Shown: positions 1 to 6,609, numbered from the stretch's first letter. The stretch is DNA of 6,780 nt from Anaerolineae bacterium (GCA_003694235.1 RFKO01000278.1:1-6780), one strand, 5' to 3'. Notes: generated from the letters alone by a model not told the origin. Numbers and translations: made by a program.

Positions 1-43
1 CCTGAGGGCAAAGATGGCAGCACGGGGCGGGTGATGTTACCGA

Positions 44-3000
44 CTATTGAAAGGTGATTTTCTCGACGCGCACGTTGTTCTCCCCGATCAGCGCGTGCAA
101 CTGCTGGAGCAACTCTGGCTCCAGGCGGGTGGTGTAGTTGGGAAAATCCAGCAGATAGCCGCGCCCGCCTTCAAAGATGTGAAAAGCAAAACGGTCGTTG
201 CCGGGGCGGCTGATCAACAGGCCAAACACACGGCGCAACAACAGATTGTTACGCAGGGCATCCCCCTCGGAGCGCAGGGTGAGCGTAATCATGTGCACAT
301 CCGAGCGGTCGGCGGCAGGCAGCGGCGGCACGATAGGCGACGGAATTTCTTCCACCGGGGGCAGAGAAGGGGGCGCCTCGCCCTCCCTCGACACCGTCTC
401 TCCGCCAACGGCCGCCATCACGGGCGCAGAAACCGCCTCGGGAGGCGGATCATCCGCCGTCTCCGGCAGCGGCTCATCCGCCGCGGCAGCCAGCGGCATT
501 TCCCCTACTGGCAGAAAATCCCCCTCCTCCGGGAACGGTTCCGGGGGCGGCGGCGCGCCCGAAGGCTGGTATTCCACGGGCGGCTCGGCAACCTGCGGCA
601 TTTCGACCGGTTGCGGCGCGTCTTCTTGTGGCGAGGGCTGCTGCGCCAGCGGTGTGACGTGCTTCAATTCGGTGCTCACCTTTTCCACCAGCACCTTTGG
701 CTCTGCTCCGCGCGCATCCACGCGCCCTTCCACCAGCACAACGGCATCATATTGCAACAACTCGCGATAGCGCGCCCAGGTCTTGGGAAAGACCACCAGG
801 TCAATCGCTCCCTGCACATCCTCCAGCGTGACAAAGCCCATCGGCTCGCCCTTTTTGGTGGTGTGAGGCCGCACGCGGGTGACGATACCGGCCACGCGCA
901 CATACTGCCGGTCTTCCGCCTCGCTCAACTCCATGGCGTAGTGCGTGATGTTCTGGGCAATAGCATCCATCACCGGACTGAGGGGATGATCGGAGACATA
1001 CAAGCCGATCAGTTCACGCTCCCATTCCAGCATCTCGCGCCGCGAGACAGCAGCGGTAACGGGCGGCAACTCAATCGGTTCGATCACACCGGTTTCCGCG
1101 CCGAACAGGCTCATCTGACCGGCCTCGCGGGCGGAGAAATGCGAAGCGCTCAACGCGATGATTTGATCAAGCGCCTGCAACAACACCAGCCGCGGCCCAA
1201 AACCGTCCAGCGCACCCACCTTGATCAGACACTCCAGCGGACGCTTGCCCACCTTACGCAGGTCCACACGGCGGATGAAATCATCCAGATCACGGAACGG
1301 GCCTTCGGCGCGCGCCGCCAGAATGACATCCACCGGCCCATGTCCAACATTCTTGACCGCCCCCAGCCCAAAGCGGATGGCCGCATCCGCCCCTTCGCCT
1401 TCGATGGTGAAATCCCATTCGCTATGGTTGACATCCGGCGGGCGGACTTCCACACCCATGCGGCGGCAATCGGCTACATAAAGCGCCACGCGGTCGGTAT
1501 CATGCTGAAACACCGAGAGCAGCGCCGTCATGTATTCGACCGGGTAATGCGCCTTGAGATAAGCTGTCTGCACCGCGATCACGCCATAATCCGCAGCATG
1601 GCTCTTGTTGAAGCCGTAGCGAGCAAACTCCTCCCAATCGTCGAAGATTTTGGTGGCAACATCTTTCGGGATGCCGCGCTCCACAGCCCCCGCGATGAAC
1701 TTGGCGCGATGCTTGATCAGCTCTTCTTTTTTCTTTTTTTCAATCGCCTTGCGGAGGTAATCTGCTTCGGAGGCGGTGTAACCGGCCAGTTCGACCGCGG
1801 CGCGCATGATCTGTTCCTGATACACCGGAATGCCGTAGGTTTCGGCAAAGATCGGTTCGAGCGCCGGGTGGAGATAAGTCACCGGCTCCTCGCCGTGCAT
1901 GCGCCGGATGTATTGGGGGATGAACTCCATCGGGCCGGGGCGGTACAGCGAGATCATAGCGATCACATGGTCAAGGTTTTGCGGCTTCATCTCGACCAGA
2001 TAACGGCGCATGCCCGAACCTTCTACCTGGAAGACGCCCGCCGTCTCGCCGCGCCCCAACAGCGCATAGGTTTCCGGATCGTCCAGCGGGATATTGTGCA
2101 GGTTAAGAGAAACGCCATGCCGCTCCTCGATCATGCGGCAGGCATGCGCCATCACTGAGAGCGTGGAAAGCCCCAGGAAATCTACCTTCAGCAGACCGAG
2201 CGCGTCGATCACCGACATCTCGAACTGGGTGACGGCGTCAATCGGCGTCTCCCCGCCGCCGGTTGGCCGGTTGAGCGGCAGGTATTCGATGATCGGTTTG
2301 TCGGTGACCACCACGCCGGCGGCGTGCGTGCCGGCGTTGCGCACCACGCCTTCCATGCGCATGGCGGTGTCGATCAAGTCGCGGATATACTCCGCGGAGT
2401 TGTACAGTTCTCGCAGTTCGGGCACCTCTTCGAGCGCCTGCTGGATCGAAACCGGCTTACCGGGGATATTGGGGATCAGCTTGGCAATGCGATCCACCTC
2501 GTTCAGCGGGATGTCTTTCACACGTCCCACATCACGGATGGCGGCGCGGGCTTTCATCTTGCCAAAGGTGATGATCTGGGCGACTTTGTCGCTGCCATAG
2601 CGCTGGGCGCAGTATTCCATCATTTCGGCGCGGCGGTCATCCGGGAAATCGAGGTCAATATCCGGCATAGAGACGCGCCCCGGATTGAGAAAACGCTCGA
2701 AAATCAGGTCATGCTCCAGCGGATCCACCAGCGTGATCTCCAGCGCATACGCCACAATCGAACCGGCCGCCGAGCCGCGGGCGTTGTACCAGATACCGCG
2801 CTCGCGGGCATGACGACACAGATCCCACACAATCAGGAAATAGGCGTCGAATCCCATGGTGTGGATCACATCCAGTTCGTAATCCAGCCGCTGGCGAACC
2901 TCGGGATCGTCGGCGCGTTCGCCATAACGGCGGCGCAGGCCCTCCTCGCACAATTGCCGCAAATATTGTTGCGCCGTTTGCCCCGGCGGCAGGGGAAACT

Positions 3001-3850
3001 CCGGCAGGTGGTAGCCCTTGCGGCTGAGATCGAGTTGACAGCGCTCGGCTATCAGCAGCGTGTTGCTCAACGCCTCGGGCACTTCAGCGAACAGGCGCGA
3101 CATCTCTTCCGGCGAGCGCAAATAATACGATGGATCGGTCATGCGCATACGCTCCGGATCGCTGAGCAGCTTGCCGGTCTGAATGGCGAGCAGAATGTCC
3201 TGCAATTGGGCGTCTTCGGGATTGATGTAGTGAACGTCGTTGGTGGCCACATAGCGCGCCCGGTAGCGCGGCCCAAGTTCGAGCAGGGTTTTGTTGATAG
3301 TCTCCAGCTCGGGAATTTGATGCTGTTGCAATTCCAGGAAGAAGTTTTCCGGCCCGAAGACCTCGTAATACCAGTCGAGCAACCGGCGCGCCTTCTCGGT
3401 CTCGCCCTGCTGGATAAAGCGGGGGATCTCCGCCGACATGCAGCCGGAGGTGCAGATCAACCCCTCGCTGTGCTCTGCCAGGAATTCGTGATCAATGCGC
3501 GGGTAGTAGTAATAGCCTTCCAGTTGCGCCGCGGTGGCAATTTTGAGCAGATTCTTGTAACCGGTCTCGTTCTCGGCCAGCAGCAACAGATGAGAAGATT
3601 TTTTGTCCAGTTTCGAATCGCGGTCTTTCATCCCGCGAGCCGCCAGATACGCTTCCACACCGATGATCGGTTTGATCCCCGCTTTGGTGGCTTCCTGATA
3701 GAACTCGATCACGCCGTACATCGTGCCATGATCGGTGATCGCCAGGGCAGGCATCTCCATCTCGCGGGCGCGCTTCACCAGCTGCTTGATGTTACTGAAG
3801 CCATCCAGCAAAGAGTATTCGGTGTGGACGTGCAGATGGACGAATGACAT
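44..3850 (-). CDS. dnaE: DNA polymerase III alpha subunit (replicative DnaE)
   Basis: Catalytic subunit of the replicative DNA polymerase; extends primers at the fork in the cytoplasm, tethered to the beta clamp. The product is 1268 aa. Residues 1-207 are the PHP domain, with the putative metal ligands H7, H9, D16, H41, E66, H87, C137, D205 and H207 all present, as in DnaE proteins thought to keep intrinsic exonuclease activity. The polymerase aspartates are D397 and D399 (PDIDLDF) and D557 (VDFLGL). Conserved blocks SLYRPGPM and GFNKSHAADYG are intact. QMSLF at 912-916 fits the internal clamp-binding motif. An OB fold covers about 984-1052, a Pro/Glu-rich linker about 1069-1182, and a small C-terminal domain about 1185-1268. 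There is no inserted DEDD exonuclease domain, so it is not PolC. The ATG at 3850 was chosen because the protein then begins MSFVHLHVHTEYS, as is usual; GGAG lies 12 nt upstream, slightly far. A TTG eight codons earlier is only about 10 nt from the predicted transcript start. Stop is TAG at 44-46. Confidence 0.98.
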   Translation of the reverse strand: MSFVHLHVHTEYSLLDGFSNIKQLVKRAREMEMPALAITDHGTMYGVIEFYQEATKAGIKPIIGVEAYLAARGMKDRDSKLDKKSSHLLLLAENETGYKNLLKIATAAQLEGYYYYPRIDHEFLAEHSEGLICTSGCMSAEIPRFIQQGETEKARRLLDWYYEVFGPENFFLELQQHQIPELETINKTLLELGPRYRARYVATNDVHYINPEDAQLQDILLAIQTGKLLSDPERMRMTDPSYYLRSPEEMSRLFAEVPEALSNTLLIAERCQLDLSRKGYHLPEFPLPPGQTAQQYLRQLCEEGLRRRYGERADDPEVRQRLDYELDVIHTMGFDAYFLIVWDLCRHARERGIWYNARGSAAGSIVAYALEITLVDPLEHDLIFERFLNPGRVSMPDIDLDFPDDRRAEMMEYCAQRYGSDKVAQIITFGKMKARAAIRDVGRVKDIPLNEVDRIAKLIPNIPGKPVSIQQALEEVPELRELYNSAEYIRDLIDTAMRMEGVVRNAGTHAAGVVVTDKPIIEYLPLNRPTGGGETPIDAVTQFEMSVIDALGLLKVDFLGLSTLSVMAHACRMIEERHGVSLNLHNIPLDDPETYALLGRGETAGVFQVEGSGMRRYLVEMKPQNLDHVIAMISLYRPGPMEFIPQYIRRMHGEEPVTYLHPALEPIFAETYGIPVYQEQIMRAAVELAGYTASEADYLRKAIEKKKKEELIKHRAKFIAGAVERGIPKDVATKIFDDWEEFARYGFNKSHAADYGVIAVQTAYLKAHYPVEYMTALLSVFQHDTDRVALYVADCRRMGVEVRPPDVNHSEWDFTIEGEGADAAIRFGLGAVKNVGHGPVDVILAARAEGPFRDLDDFIRRVDLRKVGKRPLECLIKVGALDGFGPRLVLLQALDQIIALSASHFSAREAGQMSLFGAETGVIEPIELPPVTAAVSRREMLEWERELIGLYVSDHPLSPVMDAIAQNITHYAMELSEAEDRQYVRVAGIVTRVRPHTTKKGEPMGFVTLEDVQGAIDLVVFPKTWARYRELLQYDAVVLVEGRVDARGAEPKVLVEKVSTELKHVTPLAQQPSPQEDAPQPVEMPQVAEPPVEYQPSGAPPPPEPFPEEGDFLPVGEMPLAAAADEPLPETADDPPPEAVSAPVMAAVGGETVSREGEAPPSLPPVEEIPSPIVPPLPAADRSDVHMITLTLRSEGDALRNNLLLRRVFGLLISRPGNDRFAFHIFEGGRGYLLDFPNYTTRLEPELLQQLHALIGENNVRVEKITFQ

Positions 3851-3890
3851 AACGTGAAACCACTCCGAGAGCAAATTCTACGGCAGGTTG

Positions 3891-3899
3891 ATTATAGCA
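3891..3899 (-). promoter_or_regulatory. Extended -10 promoter of dnaE
   Basis: Read on the minus strand the site is TGCTATAAT: a perfect TATAAT hexamer (3896-3891) with the TG dinucleotide of an extended -10 element. No recognisable -35 hexamer lies 16-18 bp upstream (the 17-bp position reads AGAGAA), which is common for extended -10 promoters. Transcription would start near 3884, giving a leader of about 34 nt before the ATG at 3850. This placement argues against the TTG at 3874 as the start codon. Confidence 0.65.
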
Positions 3900-3939
3900 C
3901 TTCCGTTCGCAAATTCTCTGCCGCGCGACTTAAAGAATT

Positions 3940-3956
3940 GCAATCTTTAAGATTGC
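3940..3956. repeat. Perfect 17-nt palindrome in the divergent promoter region
   Basis: GCAATCTT-T-AAGATTGC: two 8-nt arms around a single central T. The preceding bases (about 3929-3941, TTAAAGAATTGC) resemble the second half as an imperfect direct repeat (TTTAAGATTGC), so the AT-rich block contains overlapping repeats. It lies about 45-70 bp upstream of the predicted dnaE start site, between the dnaE promoter and the promoter-like site of the opposite gene. A dimeric regulator site is possible but unproven. There is no T tract in either direction, so it is not a terminator. Confidence 0.45.
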
Positions 3957-3999
3957 CTCGTCCGGCGGGCCAATCAGTGCTCCCGCTGAAAGTCGACGG

Positions 4000-4032
4000 T
4001 TATCACAGCCCACATCTGCCATCCAGTGATAA
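4000..4032. repeat. Spaced inverted repeat TTATCAC-N19-GTGATAA
   Basis: Perfect 7-nt arms at 4000-4006 and 4026-4032 separated by 19 nt. The right arm overlaps the -10-like hexamer of the downstream small membrane-protein gene, so a protein bound here could block transcription of that gene. A 7-bp match at this spacing could also arise by chance. Confidence 0.35.
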
Positions 4033-4035
4033 AAT
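4027..4035 (+). promoter_or_regulatory. Extended -10-like site of the small TatA-like gene
   Basis: TGATAAAAT matches TG-N-TAAAAT, an extended -10 element with one mismatch to TATAAT. No -35 is visible at normal spacing. Transcription would begin near 4042, only about 7 nt before the ATG at 4049, so the message would be nearly leaderless. This agrees with the absence of any Shine-Dalgarno sequence before that ATG. Confidence 0.4.
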
Positions 4036-4048
4036 CTCTGCCACGCTC

Positions 4049-4237
4049 ATGTCCAGATACGCCATCCTTCTCCTCACCTTCTGGGCGGTGAACGCCGCCT
4101 GCCGCCCGGTCTTCGCCATCGGGTGGAAAGAACTTTTGCTCCTGGGGGCGATCATCGCCCTGCTGTTCGGCCCTGCCTTATTGCGCTTCTACCGCCGATG
4201 GGAAACTTTCCAACGCCAGCGCAACAAAGACAGATGA
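4049..4237 (+). CDS. Small membrane protein with a TatA/Hcf106-like helix
   Basis: The predicted product is 62 aa. Residues 4-24 are hydrophobic, with a possible signal-peptidase site after V21-F22-A23. A second hydrophobic segment follows: G25-W26-K27-E28 leads into a Leu/Ile-rich helix ending in F40-G41-P42, then a basic tail (RFYRRW and on). The Trp before a short helix, the FG(P) hinge and the charged tail are hallmarks of TatA, the pore component of twin-arginine protein export. The tail (about 20 residues) is shorter than a usual TatA amphipathic helix, and the N-terminal segment is extra, so function is uncertain. The frame is open back to 3854, but the upstream part overlaps the dnaE promoter and reads as non-coding. 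The ATG at 4049 was chosen because the hydrophobic segment begins there. No Shine-Dalgarno is present. It could instead be an unrelated two-helix protein. Confidence 0.55.
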   Translation: MSRYAILLLTFWAVNAACRPVFAIGWKELLLLGAIIALLFGPALLRFYRRWETFQRQRNKDR

Positions 4238-4243
4238 CTCCCG

Positions 4244-4290
4244 AATTCACCGCTTTTTCTCTGCGTACTCTGCGTTCTCCGCGGTGAATT
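4244..4290. repeat. Short intergenic repeat with 10-bp terminal inverted repeats
   Basis: Arms AATTCACCGC (4244-4253) and GCGGTGAATT (4281-4290) are perfect inverted copies. Inside are five T and then a 9-nt tandem repeat, CTCTGCGTA/CTCTGCGTT (4259-4276). I recall similar 'ctctgcgt...ctccgcggtgaa' elements scattered between genes in many bacterial genomes; that is memory, not a search. It starts 7 nt after the stop of the TatA-like gene and ends 63 nt before the MFS start. It encodes no protein and carries no T tract after the right arm, so it is a weak terminator candidate at best. Confidence 0.7.
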
Positions 4291-4353
4291 TGCTTGTCCC
4301 CTACAACTTTTTTGACGCGCCTCACGAAGGATAGGCCGTACCGCGAGGAGGTC

Positions 4354-5571
4354 ATGAAGAGAGTTTCCCTGCCCTATCTCTTGCTCATCAACGCCTACTG
4401 GTTTGGTCTCTCGGTGATGTGGAACAGCCTGCACGTGCTGATCCTGCCCGCCGTGTTGCTCCACCATGTGCCCGAAGCGCGCAAAAACACGGTGCTGGGG
4501 CTGCTGACTTTTGCCGGCCTGGTGATCGCCATGCTGGTCCAGCCCATCTCCGGCTGGTGGAGCGATCGCAGCGGCCGGCGAACGCCCTTTATTTTTGCCG
4601 GCACAGCGCTCGACCTGTTCTTCCTGGCGCTGCTGGGCTGGGCCGGCGGTGTGCTCTGGATCGCAGCAGGTTACATCGGCCTGCAGCTGACCTCCAACCT
4701 GGCACACGCTCCTGCCTTGGGCCTCATCCCAGACCGCGTGCCACGCGAGCAGCACGGGGCAGCCAGCGGCATCAAAAATCTGTTCGACATGGGCGGGCTG
4801 GTGGTGGCTTCGTTGCTGGTGGGCACGCTGCTCGACCCCGCCGATGTGCACCCTGTCTTGCCGATGATCTTCATCGCCGTGCTGCTTCTCCTCGGCGCGG
4901 TCATCACGTTGGGGGGTATTCGGCGCAGCCCCCGTCTGACAAGCCACACCACCAAAACGGCTCTGCGACCGCTGCGCCTGTTGCAGGCCCAACCCGCTTA
5001 TGCCCGCGCCATGGCAGCCCGCTTTGTCTTCCTGCTGGGCGTGTACGCCCTGCAGGGCTTTGCCCAATACTTCATCCGCGATGTGATTGCTCCGCCCAAC
5101 GCGGTCAAACTGACCGGCGACCTGATGGCCACCATCACGCTCCCTCTGATCGCCTTCGCCGTCGGCGGAGGCTGGCTTGGGGATCGGGTGGGGCATCGTA
5201 GCGTGCTGCTGGTCTCCTGCGGGCTGGCCACCCTGGGCGCGCTGGCGATGGCCTCCGCCCGCACCGCGGCCGCGGTACTTGCCTTCGGCGCGGTACTGGG
5301 CATGGGCATCGGTCTGTTTTTAACGGCAAACTGGGCATTGCTGGCGCAACTGGCACCGCCATCTCAGGCCGGGGCTTACCTGGGATTGACCAATCTGGCG
5401 ACCGCCGGCTCCGGCGCTGCCGGGCGGCTGCTCGGCCCATTGATCGACCGGCTCAACCTGCTCACCCCCCACGGCGGATACACCTTCATGTTCCTGTTCG
5501 CCGCCTTTTGCGCCGCGGCCAGCGCCTGGCTGCTGCGTCAACCGCAAACACAACCGGCTGTTTCACGGTAG
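4354..5571 (+). CDS. MFS transporter, SLC45/sugar-symporter-like
   Basis: A 405-aa integral membrane protein of the major facilitator superfamily, expected to have 12 helices. The loop between helices 2 and 3 carries the MFS signature G67-W-W-S-D71-R-S-G-R-R76-T-P, and the second half repeats it as G-D277-R-V-G-H-R. The GRRTPF form, the segment GAASGIKNLFDMGG (135-148) and LTNLATAGSGAAGRLLGPLID (345-365) recall the SLC45/sucrose-symporter-like branch, so a sugar or glycoside with a proton is a reasonable but unproven substrate. The ATG at 4354 was chosen for the basic MKR before the first helix. GGAGG lies only 2 nt before it, which is unusually close; an in-frame TTG about nine codons on would have better spacing but would cut into helix 1. 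The frame extends to a TTG at 4294, but those 20 residues look non-coding. It is 10 nt ahead of the acyltransferase gene, so the two are probably cotranscribed. Confidence 0.94.
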   Translation: MKRVSLPYLLLINAYWFGLSVMWNSLHVLILPAVLLHHVPEARKNTVLGLLTFAGLVIAMLVQPISGWWSDRSGRRTPFIFAGTALDLFFLALLGWAGGVLWIAAGYIGLQLTSNLAHAPALGLIPDRVPREQHGAASGIKNLFDMGGLVVASLLVGTLLDPADVHPVLPMIFIAVLLLLGAVITLGGIRRSPRLTSHTTKTALRPLRLLQAQPAYARAMAARFVFLLGVYALQGFAQYFIRDVIAPPNAVKLTGDLMATITLPLIAFAVGGGWLGDRVGHRSVLLVSCGLATLGALAMASARTAAAVLAFGAVLGMGIGLFLTANWALLAQLAPPSQAGAYLGLTNLATAGSGAAGRLLGPLIDRLNLLTPHGGYTFMFLFAAFCAAASAWLLRQPQTQPAVSR

Positions 5572-5574
5572 AAT
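5569..5574 (+). promoter_or_regulatory. Possible internal -10 hexamer before plsC
   Basis: TAGAAT overlaps the MFS stop codon and ends 7 nt before the plsC ATG. If used, it would give an almost leaderless plsC message, matching the poor Shine-Dalgarno there. No -35 hexamer is seen at 17 bp. Chance occurrence is likely enough that this is only a candidate. Confidence 0.2.
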
Positions 5575-5581
5575 CCACGCC

Positions 5582-6214
5582 ATGCCACGCCTACGCCCCT
5601 TACTCCACCGCATACTGCGTTTTCTGTTCCGCACGCTCACCCGCCTGCAGGTAGAGGGATTGGAGAACATCCCTGCGCAGGGAGGCTGTCTGCTGATCAG
5701 CAATCACATCAGCATCCTGGATGCCCCCTTGATCTTCAGCCTGCTCGACCGGGAAGACGCCACCGGTCTGGTGGCATACAAACACCGGCGCAACCCTTTC
5801 TACCGCTTTCTGGTGGACAACGTCGGCGGAATCTGGATCCGGCGCGGCGAAGCGGATGTGCACGCCCTGCGGGCTGCCTGGCAGCATCTCAAAAACGGCG
5901 GACTGCTGGGAATCGCCCCCGAAGGCACACGCAGCCGCCAGCGCACCCTGCTGCGCGGCAAACCGGGAGCGGCCTATCTGGCGCAACGCGCCGGCGTGCC
6001 TGTCATCCCTATGGCCATCTGGGGCACAGAGACTGCCTTCGCCACGCTGGCAAAACTGCGCCGACCGGAGATTCACGTGATCGTGGGCAAACCTTTTCAC
6101 CTGCATCCACTCCCCCGCGGCGACCGCGACGCCGCCCTGCAACAACAGGTGGACGCCATGATGGAGCGCATTGCCGCCATGCTCCCCCCGGCCTATCGCG
6201 GCGTGTACGCCTGA
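5582..6214 (+). CDS. plsC: 1-acyl-sn-glycerol-3-phosphate acyltransferase (PlsC family)
   Basis: A 210-aa lysophospholipid acyltransferase. The family transfers an acyl chain to lysophosphatidic acid to make phosphatidic acid at the inner face of the membrane, the second acylation step of glycerophospholipid synthesis. All four family blocks are visible: N41-H42-ISIL-D47 (the NHx4D catalytic pair), GIWIRRGE at 83-90, the phosphate-binding A-P-E114-G-T-R117-S, and V139-P-V-I-P143. A basic, hydrophobic N-terminus (residues 1-22) can dock to the membrane. The length is normal for the short bacterial PlsC form. The ATG lies 10 nt after the MFS stop, and no good Shine-Dalgarno precedes it, so translation may depend on coupling to the upstream gene. 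Related acyltransferases that use other lysolipids share these motifs, so the exact acceptor is not settled. Confidence 0.93.
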   Translation: MPRLRPLLHRILRFLFRTLTRLQVEGLENIPAQGGCLLISNHISILDAPLIFSLLDREDATGLVAYKHRRNPFYRFLVDNVGGIWIRRGEADVHALRAAWQHLKNGGLLGIAPEGTRSRQRTLLRGKPGAAYLAQRAGVPVIPMAIWGTETAFATLAKLRRPEIHVIVGKPFHLHPLPRGDRDAALQQQVDAMMERIAAMLPPAYRGVYA

Positions 6215-6220
6215 AGAGAC

Positions 6221-6254
6221 AAAAAAGCAGCCGTCCCGCGACCAGACGGCTGCT
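6221..6254 (-). terminator. Intrinsic terminator of the SWIM gene
   Basis: Arms AGCAGCCGTC (6226-6235) and GACGGCTGCT (6245-6254) form a perfect 10-bp stem with a 9-nt loop. On the minus strand the stem runs straight into six T (6226-6221). The hairpin begins 22 nt after the SWIM stop codon. On the plus strand no T tract follows, so it should not efficiently end the convergent plsC transcript. Confidence 0.85.
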
Positions 6255-6276
6255 CACAATCTCTGGCAGGAGATTT

Positions 6277-6513
6277 TCAGGCCGCCCCCCAGCGAACATC
6301 TCCCATAATCTCTTCCAATGCCATGGTATGGCTACATCGCCCGCGCGTCTGGAAGAAATCACAATCACATTTCCAGGCGCCATCCGCGAACTCGACCACA
6401 TGCGGGTTGTTGGCCCCATCGAAGGTGACTTTGAGCGTATCGACCTGAATACGCTCACGCTCTTGAGCGTATTTCTTCGCTTTCTGGATTTTGCCAATCA
6501 TTCCATAGTCCAT
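6277..6513 (-). CDS. Small SWIM zinc-finger protein
   Basis: A 78-aa protein made almost entirely of one SWIM domain. With the ATG at 6513 as residue 1, the zinc ligands are C49 and C51 (CDC), then C60 and H62 (CSH): the CxCx8CxH SWIM pattern. Before it are a basic helix (KIQKAKKYAQERER) and a strand-rich segment. SWIM domains bind zinc and are linked to DNA or protein binding in larger proteins such as Swi2/Snf2 helicases, MuDR-type transposases and MEKK1; the role of a free-standing one is unknown. Two start codons compete. The ATG at 6519 abuts AGGAG (6524-6520), leaving no spacing, whereas the ATG at 6513 sits 6 nt from it, so 6513 was chosen. The gene is convergent with plsC and ends in an intrinsic terminator. 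The only convincing promoter lies beyond a second terminator hairpin, which suggests attenuation. Confidence 0.9.
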   Translation of the reverse strand: MDYGMIGKIQKAKKYAQERERIQVDTLKVTFDGANNPHVVEFADGAWKCDCDFFQTRGRCSHTMALEEIMGDVRWGAA

Positions 6514-6539
6514 AGTCATCTCCTGAAAAGTGAGGATAT

Positions 6540-6564
6540 AAAAAACACGCGCGAGGCGCGCGTG
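6540..6564 (-). terminator. Terminator hairpin in the leader of the SWIM gene
   Basis: Arms CACGCGCG (6546-6553) and CGCGCGTG (6557-6564) form a perfect 8-bp GC-rich stem with a 3-nt loop. On the minus strand six T follow at once (6545-6540). It sits between the promoter at 6636-6664 and the SWIM ribosome binding site at 6520-6524, so transcripts for SWIM must pass it. No room for a separate promoter is seen between this hairpin and the gene. Confidence 0.75.
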
Positions 6565-6573
6565 CGATTTCCA

Positions 6574-6609
6574 TCAGCAGCCAATCAAATTCTCATCGAA
6601 TGCTCGCAT
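6574..6609 (-). CDS. Possible 11-aa leader peptide
   Basis: An ORF of 11 codons plus TGA encoding MRAFDENLIGC. It is preceded by a strong Shine-Dalgarno (GGAGG, 6623-6619) 9 nt before the ATG, close to an ideal spacing. The stop codon lies 9 nt before the stem of the terminator hairpin, so a ribosome on the last codons would reach the base of that stem. The predicted transcript start (about 6629) is 20 nt upstream. No run of one amino acid is present, so the signal, if any, is not an obvious amino-acid starvation code. A short ORF like this can arise by chance; its position is the main support. It may be a leader peptide, or part of a short terminated RNA of about 90 nt. Confidence 0.4.
   Translation of the reverse strand: MRAFDENLIGC

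Noticed and set aside
1..43. Possible start of a gene after dnaE
   Set aside because: Only 43 nt are visible beyond the dnaE stop, with no clear ribosome binding site, hairpin or readable motif.
47..2158. 703-codon plus-strand open frame opposite dnaE
   Set aside because: It lies wholly antisense to a fully conserved dnaE and its translation is rich in Arg, His and Gln without any recognisable motif, as expected of a mirror frame in GC-rich DNA.
2324..3847. 507-codon plus-strand open frame opposite the dnaE N-terminal half
   Set aside because: Same reasoning: antisense to the PHP and polymerase domains, no family motif, His/Arg/Gln-rich.
3851..3874. TTG at 3874 as the dnaE start
   Set aside because: It adds eight residues not typical of DnaE and leaves only about 10 nt after the predicted transcript start.
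3854..4048. N-terminal 65-codon extension of the TatA-like gene
   Set aside because: It overlaps the dnaE promoter and two inverted repeats, and has no hydrophobic or domain pattern; the ATG at 4049 fits better.
4312..4340. TTGACG as a -35 box for the MFS gene
   Set aside because: No acceptable -10 hexamer is found 16-18 bp downstream.
4189..5196. 335-codon minus-strand frame opposite the MFS gene
   Set aside because: The transporter on the plus strand has clear helices and signature motifs, whereas this frame is a low-complexity Gln/Gly/His-rich mirror and also runs through the intergenic repeat.
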